The notes beneath the pieces are model-generated. The model searched no databases. It had not been told where the DNA came from and saw nothing but the letters and a program-made list of their open reading frames with translations. From Ctena decussata (taxonomy: Eukaryota; Mollusca; Bivalvia; Lucinida; Lucinidae): a stretch of 64,000 nt of DNA. This document shows, in pieces, positions 21,801 to 36,800 of this stretch. The position numbers were made by a program, and so were the translations under genes. The first letter of the stretch is position 1; the number at the start of each line of letters is the position of its first letter. The DNA is taken from the NCBI GenBank assembly GCA_963989385.1, contig OZ022500.1:118833842-118897841 (forward strand), given 5' to 3'.

Positions 21801-24800
21801 ATTTGGCTATAAGGTCGTAAAACACTTAACAAGTTGACCTCTTAACATGCTCGTTAGGCTAACAATGCTTTGAACAACTGGGCCCAGGTATACATAATAA
21901 GACCCTAATCAGAGTACTCTAAGGCAGTCTGGTCAAGCTGTTCACTGCTTGTTCTGTGATCTTCTTTCCCAGTACACAGAATAATAAGAATTCATGTGAT
22001 ATCATTCAAGTTAACTTCTTTTGTATTTTCTAGCTGGAAAAAGCCACAGTTCAATAGCAACGCCATAAGAATTGTTCTGTTCACGGACAGTGATACCAAG
22101 GGCAGAAACCTAATCTTCGACTCTAAAGCTGTAATACATCAGGAACCAAAGGTATGTTTCAGTTTGCTGAGGGCTTGGATAAAGCATAATATTAATTTGA
22201 ATGGATACGTTTTTTTCTTTGTCATTCTTTTTCAACAGGAGGAGACAACTTTCTGGATTTAAATATTTGGCTTTTTGAAAAGAAGAAACATTCTACTGAT
22301 TTCAGTTCTGTAATAGTGCCCTCTTCATTCTAATTGGGACTAGACTGTTTGCCCTGTATGCATGATCAGGGATCTTTTGTCCAGACTGAAGTTAAATCTG
22401 TAAAATTGGGAACAGTGGAAAACGGTGATAAGACAGAAGTAGTTTGATCAGAACCAACACAGTTTCCTCTGGCTTTGAACTTATAAATAACACAAATTCA
22501 GGGGAATGGCTACATCACCATGCTTTCCACATTTTTTAGGAAGGGAAACAACTTCTGTGACATCTTGTTGCTTCACTGGATGACTTAGCATTTCCAAAAT
22601 GGGGTCTATTCTTAAAGGAAAGAATTTGCTTCTTTTCTTTAAGAGTTGATGCCCATTGAGAATGGAGGAAAAAATGAAAAAGGCATAGTTGTATTCCCAT
22701 CCATGTACTACATTTTTTACACTTTTATCTTAAACAAAGGCTGTGTGTGAACTGCTCAAGGATGAACAAATGGCGCCATGTTACTGCAGCTATGGATACA
22801 TTCCGCTGAGATGCGGGGGTAACATCATTATGAGAATTGAAATACTCATACACTGCTCATGCTTTGAGTTGCTTTCACATCTGTGCAAATTTATCTATTC
22901 ATATGCATTCAGCTATCTAAGGTTTTCTTGCAGTAATGTTCATATAATGTTTCAGTGTATGCATTTCTGTTTGCAGGGCTCAAAATGGTGCCGTGGTCAG
23001 AAATTATCATCTCTAAAAGAGGGGAGTGTGCAGAGTCCTGGATCAACCAATCAGAAAGGCCTCCCTAGATATGAGGTAAAATGTGACAGGGTACAGGCAA
23101 CAGGGACCTTAGGACATTTGTTAGCAGCAAAGTTTTGGGTCTCAGGGTCTTGTGGAAGGTGTGCAATACAGAGGCACAGCTGGCCTGTGTCTCTGCCAGC
23201 TGGCCTGTGTCTCTGCACTGCATACCTTTCTCAGTTCAAAACCCAAGAATGGTAGATATGCAATATATGTTTGAAGATCAAAGGCTCTTATTGCCTTTTT
23301 CAGCTGCACAGGCTGATCTGAGTCTTTGCTGCTCACACATCTTAAGGACCCTGCTAAGTGCTGTACAAGGTCTAAAAATTGGGACATCTGCAATAATTAC
23401 CGTAATTGTCCTAAACATGGAACAGTTTAGTTTTACATTGCAGTAAACTTCCAAAATGGAAAAGATGCAGATGGAATGGAAACAGTGTAGACCCTTATCA
23501 GACTGCTCATTTAGGAGCAGTCTGATCTGGATCTGTACTGTTTGCTCAGACAGATTTGTCCCAATACTTTGAAGTCATATGGTATGGAAAGATAATCAGT
23601 GTATCAGATTTATTTGGAAACTGACACTGAATTGATGAGCGACTGCGATATAATACAGTTACATAATATTATGGAGATATCCGAAGGTCAGCATATAGTA
23701 TGAGTGTTCATGTATCTGAAGGTCACATGAGTTTTACTACAAAGAGATCATATGATAGCTGGTATTTGGGTTTTACTAAATGACAACTGTGTTTGTGCTA
23801 TTAGACTCCATATACATGTAGTAAAGTGAGTAGGGTTCCATGGATATTCTGGAATAACTTTCTTTGCTTCTGCATATAAAAAGAAATGTTGTTGTCTTTC
23901 ATGAGAACAGTCTCGCTTTCTCCAAAAATACATGTCTGTTGTGGTCCAGCATAACAATTTCCCAAATGAGATGATTTTACTGAGAGGACACAGCGTATGT
24001 TTCATGGAAAATGAACTGTTATCCCAGAATTATCACCGGAACTCTCAACCCTCACATTGCCTGTGACCCCCCTAATATGGGGCTCTAATAAAAGCTAAAG
24101 GTGTCTGATTTAGACCGGCAAACAATCCTGACATCATCACTTGAAGTACATACCATATTTCTTCCTTCTTTCCCCTCTGATACAATTGAATAATCTAGAT
24201 CCATCTCAATGCATCAAATTTTGACTTGCCCATCTGCCCTCTCATTGTATGTTTTATGAAATAGTTTAAAGAACAGTGCAGATACTGATCTACACAGAAT
24301 TTGCTGTTGAAAGATTCATGTTCAATAGAGTAACCTAGAAATATATGGTATTGCTTAAGGCATACATAGTTATAGACTATGGCAATGGTTTTTTTAGGCA
24401 GAAATATTTTGTAACTTTGTGTGTTGCAGGGTAATAAAACAGGCTCAGATATTAAAATGTTGGAGGAAATGATGTTTGGGGCAGTAGGGATGGCGTACAA
24501 GGGCACATCACTCAAAGTACATGTGATCAGGTGAGTTGAAAGTTCCCTAAATGTATTTTGTGAAAAACAGTTCTAGCCCATCTGGAAAACTTGACTACCT
24601 ACTGATATAATATGATCTTAAACTTATCTATCATATACAGTTTCCATTTTTGAGGCTCAAATATAAACCTACAGTGAGTCAATATCATATCACAATGATT
24701 ACAAGTCACATTTGATTTATCATATCACATTCATGTTGCAAATAGGGCAGTTACCAGCTTGAAATATGCCATAGGAATTTTCTGAAAGGTTGGCCATAGC

Positions 24801-27800
24801 TATTTGTAGATGATTGTTCTTTTATGCATAGCCGTTATATTCTTTTAGAGCTGTAATGAGAAGCCCGCTTTATACACCTGTAAGTAAACTGCAAACGTTG
24901 TGATGTTAATAGCTATATAACATCTGCATCATGATTTATGCTGAATAATGTTTAAATTCAGGAAGGACTCTTCCCATATTATGCTGATCCTTTGTGTTTT
25001 TAATGTTCGTATGATAATAGATTTTCTTGTGATGGATCATTTATGCAATATTTATCTTTGCAGATCTCCACCTCAGCTGATGTTGACCAAAGTCTTCATT
25101 CCAGAAAGACCTAAAAGATCCTCTACATTGTAAGCACATATTTTTGGCACAGAAATGCCCGAGCAAATCATGTAGACCCTGAGCAAATCATGGTCTTGTC
25201 ATCATATGATTTAAGGTGAATGGGTATGCTTTCAGTAGAATTAACTCTACAATTTTTTTGCCTCCTTTGTACATAGATGTCAACCCATAGAGGAAAGAAT
25301 TTGCTCCCCTTTAAGAGTAGACCCCATTTTGGAAGAGCTATGTCATCCAGAGAAGCAAAGAAGAAGTTACACAAAAGTTATTGTCCTTTGTAAAAATGGA
25401 AGGAAACTATGACAGTGTACCCATACACCTTATTTGTATTGGCGATGCTGAAGTATGTTGTATTATCATATGATGAGCTTTTCTTTGCCAATATAAATAT
25501 ACACATTCAGTTTCAGTACTGGTTTTGTGTTTGTTTTGTATGTTTGTTATCAGCAGAAGGAATAATTTTGTTTACACTGAAACTCAAGAAGCAATCTTAC
25601 AGATACTGTTATAATAGTAATGATAAGATATATTTTAACCAAAAAACCAGACAACAAAATTTATATCTGCAAAATAAAAAAAAATGTATTGAAAATTGAG
25701 AAAAGTTATGACCAAGCTATATCATATTAAGAATTGAAAGACTAGAGGACATCTAGATTCAAATGAGGCTCTGGATCTAGGCTGGTTCCAAATTCAACTA
25801 TTTTCAGTTTTGGCACAAGTATGAAGATTGCCAGCTTTTCTTTTTTTCCAGAGAACTTGAAGACTCTGTCAAGAAAGAAGAACCGTTTGTGTTTGCCAGT
25901 GCTCCAGAGTTGTCTACCCCTAAGAGTATATCAGACAGTGGGAAACATAGTCCAGGAATAGGTATGTTTGATCATTGTTATCTCACTTATGAATAGCAGA
26001 ATGTGAGACATTGCCTTTCGGATGGTTGCGGCATAAATTTTTGAATTTCTGGTTATTATGTGCTGTGTTATTCCTATGTTGGTTTGTCTGTAATCATGGT
26101 AGAATGCTTTTTTCTGTATTTTTGCATTTCATAAGATGTCTGAACATAGGCAATTTTTTCCTTACCTTAGTGAGTAGCCCTTAATTAATATAGACAGGAA
26201 AGCAAATACTGTTATGTTGTCTGCCTGATAGGAATGGCATAAAAATTATCATAATGTATTCATATACAATAAATCTAGATGGACTTAGAATTTTAAAATT
26301 CTTAAAGATAAATGGTTATACCTGCAGGGGATGCAATTCTACCATTTTTTTTGCCTCCCTTCTCAGTGGGGGTCAACTCTTACAGGAAAGAATTTGCTCC
26401 TTTCCATTAAGAGTATACACCATCAAGTGGGGAAACAAATATTGTTCCCCTTTGTAAAACTTGCAGAAACATTTGGAACTGTGCCCATAAACTTTAAGAA
26501 CATGTATTTCAGTTGTAGTATAAATAGGTGTCTGTAGATTCATAATAAGGACATGACATCAGACAGTGCATTTGTTTATCTGTTAATTTAATTTTGAATG
26601 GGAGCTAAAACCACACACTCTAGTTTGCCTGAATGAACAGGCATACTGCAGGAAAGAAACATGAGATTTGGAGAGATGTTTATTTCTTACAGCCCATAGT
26701 GTGCCAATGGACGTTCCCTCACCGAGACTAAAAAGTTGGATGAAAAGTATTGATATGATTGATGAGGACAGTGGCCTTGCTTCATGTGAGTTTGTGAATT
26801 CAGTTTTGGGATTGAAAAAACAGGGCCACTTGCAACTTTAAGAGTTGAAATAGAATTCTCTTAGCTGTCATGTTGCTTGCACTTAACTGGTAGATGTTAT
26901 CAAAAATTTCAGAAATTTGTAAATGGTGATCATAAATCATGCAAAATAGAAAAAAAAAAGTTGTGAAAAAGACATAAAGAACTGACTAAGCAATAAATAG
27001 TGGAAGCCCACTCAAAATGGATTTAAAAAAATATATCTGCATACATCTTCAGAATTTTCTTGTGGGGAGTACCTCTGATGCCCCAGCTGTGCCAATGGCA
27101 TGTTTGCTCATGTAGACAGCATTGATATCAGACTATCTGACTCTTTTTTAATGAGTTACTTTTGCATATCTATGCTTCACTATACATACAATGTTTATAT
27201 AAATGATTTCTGTTTCAGTGACTTCAGATGACAGTTTCCAGACACCATTTCCCTCCCCAGGGAGCAGCTTTACAGGCAGCTGTAATAGTCTGAATAGGGA
27301 TAAACGCTGGATGAGAATACAGTCAACCTCTCTTGAGGGTTTCAGCAGGCGACAAAGTCAGCAGGATCTCTTAGCTCATGAGGTATGTCAGACAGAATTT
27401 AGAAATGAAAATGATGCTGTTTTTCATGAGATTTACAGATATATCTTTTGGTGATAAGTTGTAAGAATGTTTTTACTTGGAAACAAATATATAAAAATCC
27501 TTATTTGCAGATTTATCATTCCAAGAAAGGCTCTTTGCAAATAGGTGGCTTTCATGTTGTAAGATTGTCCTTGGTGCACCAAGTGGCTTTTTGGAGACCT
27601 TGAAATGTACAGGATTAAAAGAATAATTCCGAACACAGGACCATAAGAAATGATGTAACTTCAAGAAAATGTCACTTGCCCATGAAGTAGGTTGTTAGGG
27701 GCATTTAATAGACTGCTTTAACTATCACACAACTGTTCTTTAAATGCATTTGATCTTTCTTGAATTCCAGATCTCTTCACCAGCTAGACAGAAGAGAAGC

Positions 27801-30800
27801 AAATTGGCTCTCGGCATAATGTTTGGTACAATTGACGAGAGTAATGAAGAGGCTAATAGACTGTTTGAGAACTTTTTCTTCTCCCATATAGCCCTGTTTG
27901 AGGGCCGTCTAGAGCGACTTAGGTTGTCAGTTCAGCAGGCTTACTACAGTGGTAGACAGCATCTCTTCTTAGACATGATGATACTTGTAAGTTGGTGGTA
28001 ATTCTAAAATTGTTTTATATCTTCTTAACAAATTGTGGACTTCGATTTTCCAAAGAACCAGTAATTGGAAAGTCATTATTCATGGTCTGTAGTGCAATGA
28101 ACATGCTGAAAGTTTACTCAGTAGGAAGGAACACTACTGTAGTATGTGGCTCATTCTTTGTAGTTCTTTTCAGAACCTGTTTTCAAAATGATTTAGATTT
28201 CTCATTTATTGAGTATTTGAAGTCTCAAATGAGGGTTTGAGCTGGGGACTCCCGATTTTATTATGATTTTATAAAGGGTCTCTTACTTTTTCTTAAAGAT
28301 ACATTTGTCACCATGTTTTAAATTCTCAAGCATAGTTAGAACCCTGCTGGTCTTCAGAAACTCAATTTATTGTGCCAGTAGCCATTTAGATATGCTTGCA
28401 TAACATTTAAAGCAAGGTTATTCACTCTTCAGATGGCAAGGGCTTGCGATAAGATGGATTATTTCGTGTTTGATGCTAGACCTTTGCAATAAAAAATCAT
28501 GCATTAGGTGTTTAATAGTGTATTAAGTATGATCAAGAATTTATTTTTGAGAGTGAGTCTGATAAACAGGGCTTCAGCTAATGAGTCAGGGATAATTTTT
28601 CAAGTTCATCAGAATTTTTAACTGAGAGAAAATTACAAATAAAACTGTCAGAAACTGTATTATATGCTTTTAATATTTCAGGCATTCGAAAGCTTCAAGA
28701 TTGATATACAGGATATGTACACAGCCCCTCGTCTACCAGAGCCTGTGTGGTTAAACATGATGTCATTTAGCAGCTATAGATACATACTAAATGAAAAATT
28801 CCTCAACGAGTTTATGAGTCTAGTCAAAAACTTTGATAACAAGGGTAACAACTTGTAAGTTTATTTCATCTTTTTTATGCAGTCAGTGCTCCATATACAG
28901 TATTTATTCAGCTATAAGTTGTTGTTTTTTGTTTAAATAAATATGATAAGACAAATTTTAGGGACGCAAACTGTGGCGAGAGATAGGTATATCTGTATTA
29001 CTTTTTTCTGTGTTTCATATTTAAATTTTTCTTGAGTTGTCGGTTTGACTGTTTCTGTGATAGTATATAGTGTACAGACAAGCCATATTTCTCAGCAGAT
29101 GCTATTTTATATGATCTCACTGCGTATTCCATGCCATTAGAGACAGAGAATTGAAGTGTGTACTCACTACTTTATCTGCGTTCAGCATAATCTGAGACTA
29201 CATAGTTTGCTCATACCCTAAATCAATTATCCAAAAGGCCTAGATGTCTTTAAAAGATCCTGGATTGAGAGTTTGCACTTTCTAATCAGACTCACAAGAT
29301 AATTAGGCTCTTAACTTTTTGCACAGCTGGGCTTATAGATATGAAAAGTTTCTGTTCATGTATGTTTACATATAGGTTATCAGTACTGGAATATAATTAT
29401 TTATATAATTTCAGTTTTATGAGTACCCTTGTGACAGCTGTATTAACATATCATCTTGCCTGGGTTCCCACTGTGATGCCTGCTGGAGGAGTTCCGTCCA
29501 ACACATATCTTGATAAACATTCTGCCAAATGGGTGGATACCCTTGCCAAATCTCATCCTTATAATCCACTCTGGGCACAGCTTGGGTAAGTTTCTATAAA
29601 AATTTACATGAACAGTAACCATCATTTTACCCCAGACATATGAGTATGTCAAGGCTTATACAGCTTTTGCCTTCATGTCCTTTCAGCTGTTCATCTGTCC
29701 ATTTGTTAGTTAACATTAGTTTACATTTTGACATTTGCATTAGTGTTTTGCATTAAATATTTTTCTTGTTGGAGCTATACATGAGACCCTGCTCTTTTGC
29801 TCTGGGTGGCTTGGCTGTCATAACAATGGAAATGCTGAAAATGTGGTTTCAGTTAATGCTTTTGGAACCTAAAATAGAAAATAGCTGGTCTGATAAAGTG
29901 TTATGATTTGATTAATATTGATCAGTTAATTCTCTGCAGGTGCTAAAATAAAAGTCCACCAGTTGTCAGGTTTAGATACAGTTACATTATCTTTAACCCA
30001 TTGCATTCTGGGTATTTTTGGTTGTCTGCTGAAATTGTCGTCTGCATCAAAAATCAAGAATATTTTGACAATATTGGTCTAACTTATGTGGGACCTGATC
30101 TGGATCCAGTTTGGTATCCCGAATGGGATGGGTTAATTACAAAAGTGACCTCATGAAATTGTATGAATAATAAGAGAAAAATTTAAATCCTTGTAAACAA
30201 GATTTATGTTTTGTTGGAGCTATTCATGTCTGCCTTATCTGCTATTAATGTTTGTCTTACCTGTCGCTTTTACTCTTTAAAATCATGGCACCACAGTTTT
30301 CATCTGCAGCATTATTTTTCTGCGTCATTGAAGTTGCAGAGAAATGACATTTCCATAAAATTTATATATTTGAAATTGATATCATGCCTACTTTTATATT
30401 TTTCAGGGACTTGTATGGATCAATAGGATTTCCTTTAAAATTATCCCGAACTGTGGTTGTTGGGAAAAAGGCTGACTTAGTGAAAAAGATTCTGTATGTT
30501 TTGAGTTACTTTATTCGCTGTAGTGATGTTCTCGAAGCTACAGAGTGGGGTTGCTTGGAGGGGTATATGAAAATGCTAGGTTTTGCTGAGACACCTAATG
30601 CTGAGAGAACTTTTGATCCCAAAACCCCAACTCCAGCCAATAGTTGTGCTTCATTTGGTAGTCCTACTGTGTCACAGTTACCTGGAAACTTAATAGACGA
30701 CTTTACCTCACTAAACCCTGACTCTTTGTTGGGGCATAGTAACAAATCAGAGACAGTAGAGGGGAATACTGTAAATAATGTGCAGAATGACTGTAATAGT

Positions 30801-33800
30801 AATAATCCAGAAGATGTCTGGGTAAGAAATAGGTCGTGTGAAGCATGCAATTCTAATAGAGCAGCCAATACTACAGAAAACAGATTCGGGAAAAGTGTGT
30901 TTTATGTTCATTCAAAGACATGTAGTTGTGATAATTTATTAAGAAATAATTATAGTACTGAGCCTAACCCAATTGAAAGTTCCAACTTGGAGAAAGGAAA
31001 ATCGTGTGAAAACCTGTGTAGTAAGAAAAGAAGCCTCAGCCTTAGACTAGAAATACCAATAAGTTGTGAATCTCCTTGTGATAAACATGTGACATCAGAA
31101 AGGGAGGCTACTCCTGATGATTCTCTGAAGGAATGCAGACTTTCAGTTGCTCAAATTGTAGAAGACACTAAATGTCACAATGTACAGCATGTTAGAAAAT
31201 CTAGTGATTTTGACATTAGGCAGATTAAACCATTAGCAAATGATCCTGGGCTAAAGTCAGATCATTTAAAGCATGTGGCATTCACAGGAAGTGATTCAAA
31301 ACTTACGGCACAGCAATATCAAGATAGTGTTGGGAAGGTTATGACTAAGGAAGAAATAAAAGCTGTGTTCTTGAAGAAAGGTAGTGATAGTATGTTTAAT
31401 GAATATTTCATGGAGAATGTTGAAACCAAGACAATTGATGATTTGGATGAAAGAGATCTAGTCCATGAGTTACGGCCAGTCATTAAACAACGGTACATCT
31501 CGGGAGATACATCAGCAAGAAAAGAGGATTTGGAGAGTAGTATTAAGGCTCCATCAATGCCAGATTTAACACGAGTCAAGTCAGAGTCTAGTCAGTCAAA
31601 GGTGGAGAGTGAAAAGTCACATCGTGTTCGTCTTGGATCACTAGATCAGAGTTTCAGAGCAAGAAAGAAGTCATTTAACCGACAGGTCTCGGAATCAGGG
31701 TCAAGGCCAATGAAAGGGGCTCCAGGAAGGTGCAGGTATGATTCATACTTCTCCCTATTTTATGTTGATGTAAAATAAAGATGAATAAACCTTCACAATA
31801 TTTGCCTATTTTGATATTGATTCAAGTGTATAATGCATTAGCTGTGTGAGTAACAAATGAAAGAATGATTTGCAGAGCTCTAGATAAGAGGGAGTATTTG
31901 ATGATAATTAAGGATAATTTTTCTTATTTCTCATCGAAACCATATATTGTGACCCCTCATCTGAACCGTCTCGTCGAGACGGTTCAGATGAGTGGTCACA
32001 ACATATGTTTTTATGCAGAATTACATGTAACAAAAATTATCCCAAATTATCACCAAATACTCCCTCTTATCTAGAGGTCTGTGCAAATACCATTATGTAT
32101 GCTTTGGTTAAGTGTCCAGCAGCACCCAGAAACCTTTTGTTTTCACACCATGAATTACCAGGCATCCAGACTTCATATGGCAAGATGAGTTTGCATATAT
32201 GATACATGACCTGATCAGAGTATACACAATTTTCAAAACCAGGTTCATTCCAAAATTCCATTATCTTGACTGGACTGTATGTATGTGCACAGCCTGATCT
32301 GGGACATACAATTGGCATCCGTCTTGCGACAGTTTATATCAAGGCATTGAATTGCTTGCTAACTGAGCTGCTAATAAGATGGGGTTTTGATGCTTATTTT
32401 CCGACAGTCTCAGTCAATTAGCTCTCCATAGAAAGTATGGTGTCTGGTTTAGATCAAATTCAGATGTATTTGTATTTTCATTCAGGCCGGTGACTCCAAC
32501 AGAGCTAAGTCGGCGACGTCATATTTCCTCTACCAGTACCATTGATTTTGACACTCTGGACCCTCGACTGTACTGCAAGGAACTACCAATGCCAGAGTAA
32601 GTACGGCTGTCTTTATCACTGTTGCTGGGGAAAACAGTGCTCCGGATAAGAAGGGTGTAAGAAGGATATTTTAGGGACAATTTTCCTTATTTCAGTTTGA
32701 AAATCTATGTTGTGACCCCTAAGTAGAACTTTCTCAATGAGACAGTTCTAATGAGGGGTTACAATATATGTTTTCTTTAAGAAATAAAAAGAATTATCCT
32801 CAAACACACCTTATCTGGAGCTTTGGGAAAAAGCTACTCTCTCATTCCATTTTGAGGTGGTAAAATGGAATTTTCACTTCGCTTCAGAGGCATTTATCGT
32901 ACCTATTGTATGGTAGATTAAAATGAAAATGATATTTACAAATATATTACAAATATTCATGGTTGATATGATAATCTCTTGTCTCTTTCATGTTTTTTGT
33001 CTTTCATGTTAATAGTCTGAATTTATATACATGTATGTATATTTGTATAGTAATAGGTGATTACAACGGCAATGTAGTTTTTAGTGCCCCTCGGTGCCAG
33101 ATATGTGTAGTCACGATTTCCCTGTTTCTTCAAAACTGGAGAGGATTGAGGGTTGATGGTGAGGACAATTTTGGAATATTTAGAAGAAATAAGAAAAAAA
33201 TTCAAGATATCAAAAATACTACTTTATTTATTTGGGTAAAAGAAGGGACTTTATGTTTTCAAAATTACAGCAGGTATGTAAATTAGTCTGGTGTAATTCA
33301 GCTATAAAAAGGGGTTTTCTCTTCTAAAACAATCCCAAAGATCTAGATCCATCTTATTATAAGATGGATCTAGATCTTTGGGATTGTTTTGGAAGGAAAA
33401 AATCCTGTTTTATAACTGAAAAAATATGATACTCACTTTATCTGCAGCCATGTCTATCTCTTTATTGTCTAGTTCCGGTGAATGTGACGAACGCAGCAGT
33501 CAGAAGAGTTTTGATAAGAACTTTGGCCGTTCTCTGCTGGGAGACTACTCTGATCATTACATGTCAGATTTTGTTCTACATGGTACCTCAGACAGATGCT
33601 ACCAGGATAAAATGCTTAAAGATATTAGGATGGCTACACAGGTGAGTTGTACAATTGTTTTAGAGGATACATGTAGCAAGCAAACCATCAGCAGTTGTGT
33701 ATCATGAGTATGGTCTTCTCTTTTTAGCTTCATAGATGTCCAATGGCCCACCAATTGAGTCGGTAAACTGAAACCTGTTTACACTGAAGGCTGATCTGTG

Positions 33801-36800
33801 CTAGTTGCACATTTCAGACATTTTTGGTGCTGTCAGCAGGCTATTTTATTCTCCTAATAGCTGTAGGGTTTAAAAACAAGTTGATAAATGGATAAATTGT
33901 CTTTCCTGGTGTTCCATTTGCAATTGAGATAAGTACCTATGTTTGTCTGTTTTAGCTTTTTAAAAGATACTTGCATTTTATATTCAAATTGAAGCATCAG
34001 GAGTGGGTTTGATATGATTTGTTTTCTATTTTCAGTATTCTGTGCTTGATGAGCCTATAGCAGAAGCTGTGTGTGTTGTTGCGGATACTGATCTCTGGTG
34101 AGCACCAAAACTCTATTTTTATTTACTGACAAGGGTAGTTTTGAGATTAAATCTTGTCTGCTGCTGTTCTTAAACTGTTATAGTTACTCTTCTTTTTGAA
34201 ATGTATGCTGTGGCACCTTTTTAGTAAAGCTTGACTGAAGCAGTTCAAATGAGAAGCCACAACAGGGTGTCTGCCATAAGAACCAGTTCTTCTTCTTTTT
34301 AGAATCACTTTTACTGAGGGTAAACTCATGGGGCCCTCTAAGTCAAGCTTCCCATATGCCATAAATAAAGGATCTTACATGAGTGCTCATGTATTATTGA
34401 ATTTATTAAATGAGTTGGGGAAAAAGATAAGATGCGAGGCTTTGCCGAGCATCTTATCGGTTTTCCCCAACAAGTTTAATAAAATCATTAATACAGGCGC
34501 ACGAATGCAAGATTCTATTTATCATATGACACTAAAATCACATTTTATAAGCAAATTTTGCATTAAAACGTCACAATTTCGCCATTAGAAAACGCGACGT
34601 TTTATGGAGGCCAACATCTAACGTTATGACGTAATTTGCATATTTAATTCACTAGTGGGTTATCGATTTTAATGCATGGCTTTATTACACTTTCAGATGC
34701 GACGTCATATGATAAACAGAAATATAGGCCTGTGTGCCATAAACAGAAAAATATTTCTCATAATTATGTATTTTTGGAAACTAAAACAAATATTATCAAA
34801 ACTGATCTAATTTGGAACTATATTGTAAAATACTTTTTGCGAAGGAAAATTTGTGATTAAAGTTACAGCATAGTCAAGGTTTGGTGTCTATGCATGCCTT
34901 CAAACATACTATTTTGTTGGGTTTGAAAGGCCTCAAGATTATCTTTAGCAGCAATCAGTGGAAGCAGCCAGCAGCCTGTGGCATTCTGCATTATCATGTA
35001 GTCAAAACTCTGTGTTATTTACATATCTTTTTTACCTGTTACAGGACAGTAAATGTATGCAGTAGTCAGCATTTAGAGAAGACCTCTAATGGTCAACAAC
35101 AGGCAGTAGCTTCACATCTAGTCAGCAGTATGATTGAGTCAGTATACAGTATGTGGAAATTAAAGATGAGTCCAGAGTTTGTAAGTTAAAAAACATAAAC
35201 ATTACTTCTTTTTTTGTGAAATATGAACATTTCTTGTGTTCAGTTGTTCAAAACTAATGATGTCTTTAGTCTGCCATTTTTTGTCGAAAAAATGTGGGGT
35301 ACTTTTGCAATGCAAAATCTCATTTTTTCAGCAAAGAATTTGAACACACTTGATTTTATGTATACTCAAACACCTAACAAATTCTTGGCTAACCACTTCG
35401 CTAACAGTGCATTCAACAACTGGACCCAGAGGAAGGGTTATTTTTGTGGAAGCGTATTTTCTCATTTGTTGTTTGTTACCAAATCAGATTTGCTGAAATC
35501 AAAAGTCTAGATTGTATTCACACACAAAGAAAACAAATCTTATGAGCTAAATGAACTGAAACAAAAGGTGTAGTATGAATGTGTGTTTTCTTTGAGTTCC
35601 TACTTACAGGGGCTACTTTTGAAAGAAAGTTTGTCTAGAGTAGACACCCACTCCATGGGAAGGGAGGAAAAATCTTCCTAATCAGTGACCTCCCTTTTAG
35701 GTGTATTCAATAATCTTAAATTCTTTTCTGATTTTCAGTGTATGATGCACTTGGAAGACAGGCTTCAGGAAATCTATTTCAAGAGTAAAATGATGGCAGA
35801 GTACCTTAAAGGAACCAAGAATAAAAATATTAAAGAGCTAATAACTATGCTAGGGTAAGAAATTGTAGAAGTGACTTTAAGGGGATTGGGTACCTGTCCA
35901 TGGTTTTTGCCACTTTATTCAAAGGTTGATAATTTCCGTGACTTCCTATTTGCCTCCCTGGATGATGAAACCCTTTCAAAAAGGGTTGTACTCTTGTTAA
36001 AAAAGAATTTGCTCTTAGATGAACTTATTCTTCCCTTTAAGAGCTGACCTTTAATGAGAAGGGAGGGAAAAAATGAAAAAAAGCGGTGTTGCTTCCCCAA
36101 AAAGTGTATCCTTTCACCTTAAGTTTTGAACTGCTTGCATTGTAAATATGAGCCTCGACACCACAAAACCAACATGGTTGCATATGCACCATGCGAAGAC
36201 TCAGATCAGCCCAGGCATCAGCCCAGTCTGATCAGAGTCTTCACTGTCAGCATTGATTCTTAAGTACACTTTTAGCACACAGTGAAGATTCTGATCAGGC
36301 TGGGGAGATCTGAGTCTTTGCTGGGAGCACATGCCACTTTGTTGGTTTTGTCATGTAGCCGCTCATTTATATTCAAACTAATCTTTGGCACAAAGTTAGC
36401 ACTCCTGATGAGGAAGGATGTAGGTGAAATTGATCAGTCTATTTTTGGCTTAAAATATATGTTGTGGCCCTTGATTTGGACTTGTATATGCAAGGCAGTC
36501 TAATATGGAGCACTATTAAGCAGAAAATTTGTTCTGATGTTTTCCGGTATAAAACAGCAGTATCTTTAAAGAGAATTATAGTAGTATGTGACAGTAAATA
36601 GATACAGATACCTCTGAACAGTTGTTGGTAAAAAAAAGGGAGAACATTTGGCTTTGGTATATAGAATCGAAATCAGTAAATGTTTACCCGAATGTGCTTA
36701 AATTTTGGGACACCTAAAAACGTTAATTTTCCATTTGGGACAAATGGAAAATTAATGGTTTTGAATGTCCCAATATTTAAGCACATTAGGGTAGTTTGAG

